Source of the DNA: Solirubrobacterales bacterium
GTDB taxonomy: Bacteria; Actinomycetota; Thermoleophilia; Solirubrobacterales; Solirubrobacteraceae
DNA length: 9,211 nucleotides
NCBI GenBank assembly: GCA_013695395.1
Contig: JACDAP010000044.1
Location: forward strand, 1-9,211
Direction: 5' to 3'
Of the stretch, positions 6,407-9,211 are shown one piece after another (within the stretch, counting starts at the first letter, position 1; every line of letters starts with the position of its first letter). The notes under the pieces were generated by a model. It ran no database searches and was not told where the DNA came from. It worked only from the letters and a program-made list of their open reading frames with translations. A program made the translations under genes and the position numbers.

Positions 6407-8632
6407 ATGACTCCCTCCCCTCCCACCCTCCCCCCGCTCGTCGTGGATGCTCTCGACGATGCGCGTGAGCTCGCGGACGCGCTCGTCCGGCTGCTGCCCG
6501 GCGTGGGCGTCATGGTCATCGACCCCGACTACCGAGTCTGCGTGGTCGAGGGGAACGTGCACAGCCGTCACGGGATCCAGGCCGATGCCATCGTCGGCCA
6601 GCGCCTCGACGACGTCCTCGCCGCGCCCGCCTGGGAGGTGGTCGAGGGTCCGTGGTCGACGGCACTGGCCGGCGGGACCGAGACGCTCGACTGGGCCTCG
6701 CTCGACGGCGAGGCCGACTACCTGCTGCGCTTCTCGCCGCTGAGGACGCGCGACGGCGCGGTCGTCGGTGCCGTGATGGCCGCCCAGGACATCAGCGAGC
6801 GCTGGGAGGCCTACCGGCGCATGGAGCGCCGCGCGGACCAGCAGACGGCGATCGCGCACCTCGGCTCACTGGCGCTCCACGGGATGCCGGTCGAGCAGCT
6901 CGCCGAGGCGATGGCCGCCGCGACCGAGGCCTCGCTCGGCGACGGGGTCCTGCCGCGCCCGACGGTCTCCGCCGCCGCTCTGGCGACCTCCCTGAAGCGC
7001 TTGCTGAGCGACCCGCGCGTCGCAGCCGGGTCGCTGCCGCGTGACGTCGACGACCGGGTCTTCCTGCAGGCCGCGGTCAACCTGCTCGCCGAGGCGAGCC
7101 TGCGCGAGCTCCGCGCCGCGGAGGCCCGCCACCGCGAGGACCAGCTCAACGAGGCCCAACGGATGGCCGGCATGGGCAGCTGGGAGGTCGACCTGCGCGC
7201 CGGCGAACCCGCGCTCTCGGTCCACCTCCGCGAGATGCTCCGCATCCCCGACGGCGCCACCGACGTCGCGACGATGCTCGTCAACATCCACCCGGAGGAC
7301 CGCGACTCGCTCCTGGCCGCGATCCGGGCCGCGGGCAACACCGGGCACTCGGCGCCGGTCGAGTTTCGCGTCGTCGGCCACGACGGGGCGGTGCGGCTGC
7401 TCGTCGGTCAGGGGTCGGGCATCGTCGACGGCGACGGGGTGGCCTCCACGCTGCGCGGCACCGTCCGCGACATCACCGCTGAGCGCGAGGCCGAGCAGGC
7501 GCTGCGCCGCTCCGAGGAGCTCTTCCGGCGCGGCTTCGACGCATCGCCGATCGGCATGACGCTCGTTCACCCTGTATCCGGCCGATTCCTGCGCGTCAAC
7601 GAGGCCTACTGCCTCCTCGTCGGTCGCAGCGCCGAAGAGCTGCTTACGCTCGACGACACGGTGGTCGTCCATCCGGACGATCTGTCGCCCGAGCGCGAGG
7701 ACTACACCCGTGGCGGGTCGGAGACACTGGTGCTCGAGGAGCGGTATATGCGCCCGGACGGAACGGTGGTCTGGGGGTCGATCCACTCGGCGCGCGTGCT
7801 CGACAGCGCGTATGGAGTCGACGTCCTCTTCTCCCAGATCGAGGACGTCACCGAGCGCAAGGCTCGGGAGGAGACGGCGCGGCACGAGCTCGAGAAGGTC
7901 GAGTGGATCCGCGAGGTACACGCAGCGCTCGCCGAGGACCGCTTCGTGCTCTACGCCCAGCCGATCGTCGACCTGTCCACCGGCGAGACGATCCAGCACG
8001 AGCTGCTCCTGCGGATGCTGAGCCCGACGGGCGAGGTGATCCCGCCGGGCGACTTCCTGCCGGCGGCCGAGCAGTACGGCGTGATCCGCGACATCGACCG
8101 CTGGGTCATCGGGCGCGGCGCCGAGCTGGCCGCGACCGGGATGACCGTGGAGATCAACCTGTCGGGCGCCTCGATGGGTCACGTCCGCACCATCGACAGG
8201 ATCGACCGGGCGATCGAGCGCACGGGCGCCGACCCGGCAGACCTCGTCTTCGAGATCACCGAGACGGCGGTCATCGAGAACGTCGGGACGGCGCGCAGGC
8301 TGGCCCAGCGACTGCGCAGCCGCGGCTGTCGCTTCGCCCTCGACGACTTCGGCACGGGCTTCGCCGGCATCAGCTCCCTGAAGTCGCTGCCGCTCGACTA
8401 TCTGAAGATCGACTGTGAGTTCGTGCGCGACCTGTGCTCGAGCGAGCCGGATCGGAGGGTCGTCGCCGCGTCGATCGACCTCGCGCGCGGCTTCGGGCTG
8501 CAGACGATCGCCGAGGGCGTGGAGGACCAGGCGACACTGGACCTCCTCCGCGAGCTCGGCGTCGACCACGCCCAGGGCTACTACCTGGGGCGCCCCGCGC
8601 CGATCCCCGGCGAGGAGCAGGCAGCGGGGTGA
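6407..8632 (+). CDS. PAS-PAS-PAS-EAL cyclic di-GMP phosphodiesterase
   Basis: A 741-residue cytoplasmic sensor-effector with no membrane segments. Domains in order: PAS (about 30-135, ending AAQDISERW), a helical segment (143-237) whose ends resemble the two ends of a GAF domain, PAS (245-360, ending GTVRDITAER), PAS (370-485, ending IEDVTERK), and EAL (495-735). The EAL domain keeps the residues needed to hydrolyse c-di-GMP to pGpG: Glu532 (ELL in place of EAL), Asn584, Glu616 (FEITET), Asp646-Asp647 (DDFGTG), Lys667 (LKID), Glu703 (AEGVED) and Gln723 (QGY). No GGDEF domain is present, so degradation rather than synthesis is expected. Ligands of the PAS domains cannot be read from sequence. 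The ATG at 6407 is preferred; a GTG at 6344 would add 21 residues and overlap the likely promoter. No clear Shine-Dalgarno precedes either. The gene is divergent from kaiC, suggesting but not proving a functional link. Confidence 0.88.
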   Translation: MTPSPPTLPPLVVDALDDARELADALVRLLPGVGVMVIDPDYRVCVVEGNVHSRHGIQADAIVGQRLDDVLAAPAWEVVEGPWSTALAGGTETLDWASLDGEADYLLRFSPLRTRDGAVVGAVMAAQDISERWEAYRRMERRADQQTAIAHLGSLALHGMPVEQLAEAMAAATEASLGDGVLPRPTVSAAALATSLKRLLSDPRVAAGSLPRDVDDRVFLQAAVNLLAEASLRELRAAEARHREDQLNEAQRMAGMGSWEVDLRAGEPALSVHLREMLRIPDGATDVATMLVNIHPEDRDSLLAAIRAAGNTGHSAPVEFRVVGHDGAVRLLVGQGSGIVDGDGVASTLRGTVRDITAEREAEQALRRSEELFRRGFDASPIGMTLVHPVSGRFLRVNEAYCLLVGRSAEELLTLDDTVVVHPDDLSPEREDYTRGGSETLVLEERYMRPDGTVVWGSIHSARVLDSAYGVDVLFSQIEDVTERKAREETARHELEKVEWIREVHAALAEDRFVLYAQPIVDLSTGETIQHELLLRMLSPTGEVIPPGDFLPAAEQYGVIRDIDRWVIGRGAELAATGMTVEINLSGASMGHVRTIDRIDRAIERTGADPADLVFEITETAVIENVGTARRLAQRLRSRGCRFALDDFGTGFAGISSLKSLPLDYLKIDCEFVRDLCSSEPDRRVVAASIDLARGFGLQTIAEGVEDQATLDLLRELGVDHAQGYYLGRPAPIPGEEQAAG

Positions 8633-8659
8633 TCGCCGGTCGCGTAAAAGGCAACTGTG

Positions 8660-8699
8660 CTTGACTTTACCGTCGCAAGGTCATCTATACTTGACTTTA
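8660..8699 (+). promoter_or_regulatory. hipB promoter with paired operator-like direct repeats
   Basis: The 10-mer CTTGACTTTA occurs at 8660-8669 and again at 8690-8699, exactly 30 bp (about three helical turns) apart. The first copy contains a good -35 (TTGACT, 8661-8666). TATACT (8686-8691), a good -10, runs into the second copy, with a 19-base spacer. Transcription would begin at about 8698-8700, next to the ATG at 8701, so the mRNA is probably leaderless. Copies that cover the -35 and the start point are the expected layout for autorepression by the antitoxin or by the toxin-antitoxin complex. An imperfect inverted copy (GTAAAAGGCAA, 8644-8654) lies just upstream. Confidence 0.7.
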
Positions 8700-8700
8700 G

Positions 8701-9030
8701 ATGCCACCCAAGCCTGTTTCAGCCGCCGCGCGTCACGCCGCCGACCTCCTCGGGGTGAGGATCAAAGCGGGCCGCCTTGAGCGCGGCTGGTCGATCAACA
8801 AGCTCGCCGAACGGGCGCAGGTCAGCCGCGTCACCATCATGAACGTCGAGCGTGGAGATCTCCGCGTGGCACTGGGCACGGTGCTCGATTGCGCGACGCT
8901 CGTCGGCGTCCCTCTGTTCTACGAGGACGAGCGTCGACTCGCCGCCGAGGCGGCACGCGGTCGCGCGCCACTGGTCGGTAAGCGTGCCCGCACGTCGGCG
9001 ACCGACTCCGAGGTCGACCTTGACTTCTGA
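8701..9030 (+). CDS. hipB: HipB-like XRE-family antitoxin / transcriptional regulator
   Basis: A 109-residue DNA-binding protein with an XRE-type helix-turn-helix (about 17-75): LGVRIKAGRLERGWSINKL, then AERAQVSRVTIMNVERGD, then VALGTVLDCATLVGVPLF. The short basic/acidic tail (about 85-109) resembles the flexible tails of antitoxins that contact the toxin. It is followed by a HipA-like reading frame whose start overlaps its 3' end, the standard antitoxin-toxin order. The expected job is to neutralise the HipA-like kinase and repress the shared promoter. The ATG at 8701 follows the -10 element by only 9 bases, so translation is probably leaderless. The HTH family is certain; the HipB role rests on its neighbour. 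Confidence 0.87.
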   Translation: MPPKPVSAAARHAADLLGVRIKAGRLERGWSINKLAERAQVSRVTIMNVERGDLRVALGTVLDCATLVGVPLFYEDERRLAAEAARGRAPLVGKRARTSATDSEVDLDF

Positions 9031-9211
9031 GGCGTACGTCTGGGCATGGCTTCCTGACGCCGAGCAGCCCGTGCCGGTAGGCGTCGCACGCGAGCGCGGA
9101 GGCGTGGTGACCTTCGCCTACGGCAACGGCTATCGCGCCCGACACAGCGCCATCTCGCTCAACGACGCCGAACTTCCTCTGGCCGAGGGTTTCCACGATC
9201 CGCTCCCCGGC
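9020..9211 (+). CDS. hipA: HipA-like toxin kinase, N-terminal fragment
   Basis: Only the first 64 residues lie in the window. They match the small N-terminal domain that precedes the kinase core in HipA toxins: AYVWAWLPDAEQPVPVGVA, then VVTFAYGNGYRAR, then AISLNDAELPLAEGF. Full HipA proteins are Ser/Thr kinases of about 400-440 residues; E. coli HipA phosphorylates glutamyl-tRNA synthetase and causes dormancy. The frame has no ATG near its start. A TTG at 9020 is preceded by GAGG (9010-9013) at a 6-base spacing, and it overlaps the antitoxin stop (9028-9030) by 11 bases, which favours coupled and probably lower translation. The kinase motifs are off the edge, so activity cannot be judged. Confidence 0.8.
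   Translation, partial: MTSEAYVWAWLPDAEQPVPVGVARERGGVVTFAYGNGYRARHSAISLNDAELPLAEGFHDPLPG

Noticed and set aside
6283..6519. N-terminal extension of KaiC by 79 residues
   Set aside because: The extension is Ser/Thr/Arg-rich with no homology to KaiC, would run into the divergent PAS-EAL gene, and the CI domain starts properly after the ATG at 6282.
6866..8569. Long open frame (567 codons) on the minus strand
   Set aside because: It is antisense to the PAS-EAL gene, whose domains and catalytic residues are all in the plus-strand frame; long antisense frames are expected at this GC content.
1..9211. tRNA, rRNA, CRISPR array, insertion sequence or integrase
   Set aside because: No cloverleaf, conserved rRNA stretch, regularly spaced repeat array or transposase/integrase reading frame was seen on either strand.

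Overview
The window is very GC-rich, with strong G/C third-position bias and many GTG/TTG starts and 4-bp gene overlaps. Together with the gene types (a KaiC/KaiB pair, a PAS-EAL signalling protein, a DUF4143 ATPase, an ABCG-like exporter), this suggests a soil or sediment actinobacterium, perhaps of the Thermoleophilia/Solirubrobacterales. The lineage is inferred from composition and style only; there is no rRNA or other marker gene here.

Layout. Positions 1-4037 hold four genes on the minus strand. Read in the direction of transcription, they are a DUF4143-type AAA ATPase, a Bcp/PrxQ peroxiredoxin (ATGA overlap with the ATPase), a 20-bp-arm inverted repeat in the gap, a fused ABCG-like ABC transporter, and a peptidase T-like aminopeptidase (GTGA overlap with the transporter) that runs off the left edge. 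Positions 4038-4252 are a gene-poor gap. Positions 4253-6282 hold a minus-strand kaiC-kaiB pair, also joined by an ATGA overlap. A 124-bp divergent promoter region follows. A plus-strand multi-domain PAS-PAS-PAS-EAL protein, predicted to degrade cyclic di-GMP, fills 6407-8632. The right end (8701-9211) starts a HipB/HipA-type toxin-antitoxin module whose toxin gene runs off the edge.

How the genes may work together. The most interesting unit is kaiC-kaiB with the divergent PAS-EAL gene. KaiC keeps both ATPase domains with P-loops and paired catalytic glutamates. The usual Ser-Thr phosphosite pair is replaced by Ala-Ser, and a C-terminal coiled coil follows the CII domain. KaiB is a full-length single-domain protein, and no KaiA is visible. 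This looks like a clock- or timer-like KaiBC device outside cyanobacteria, possibly tied to c-di-GMP signalling; the link to the PAS-EAL protein is an inference from the shared intergenic region. The HipBA module shows a clear candidate autoregulatory site: a 10-bp motif repeated exactly 30 bp apart over the -35 region and up to the start codon of an apparently leaderless antitoxin gene.
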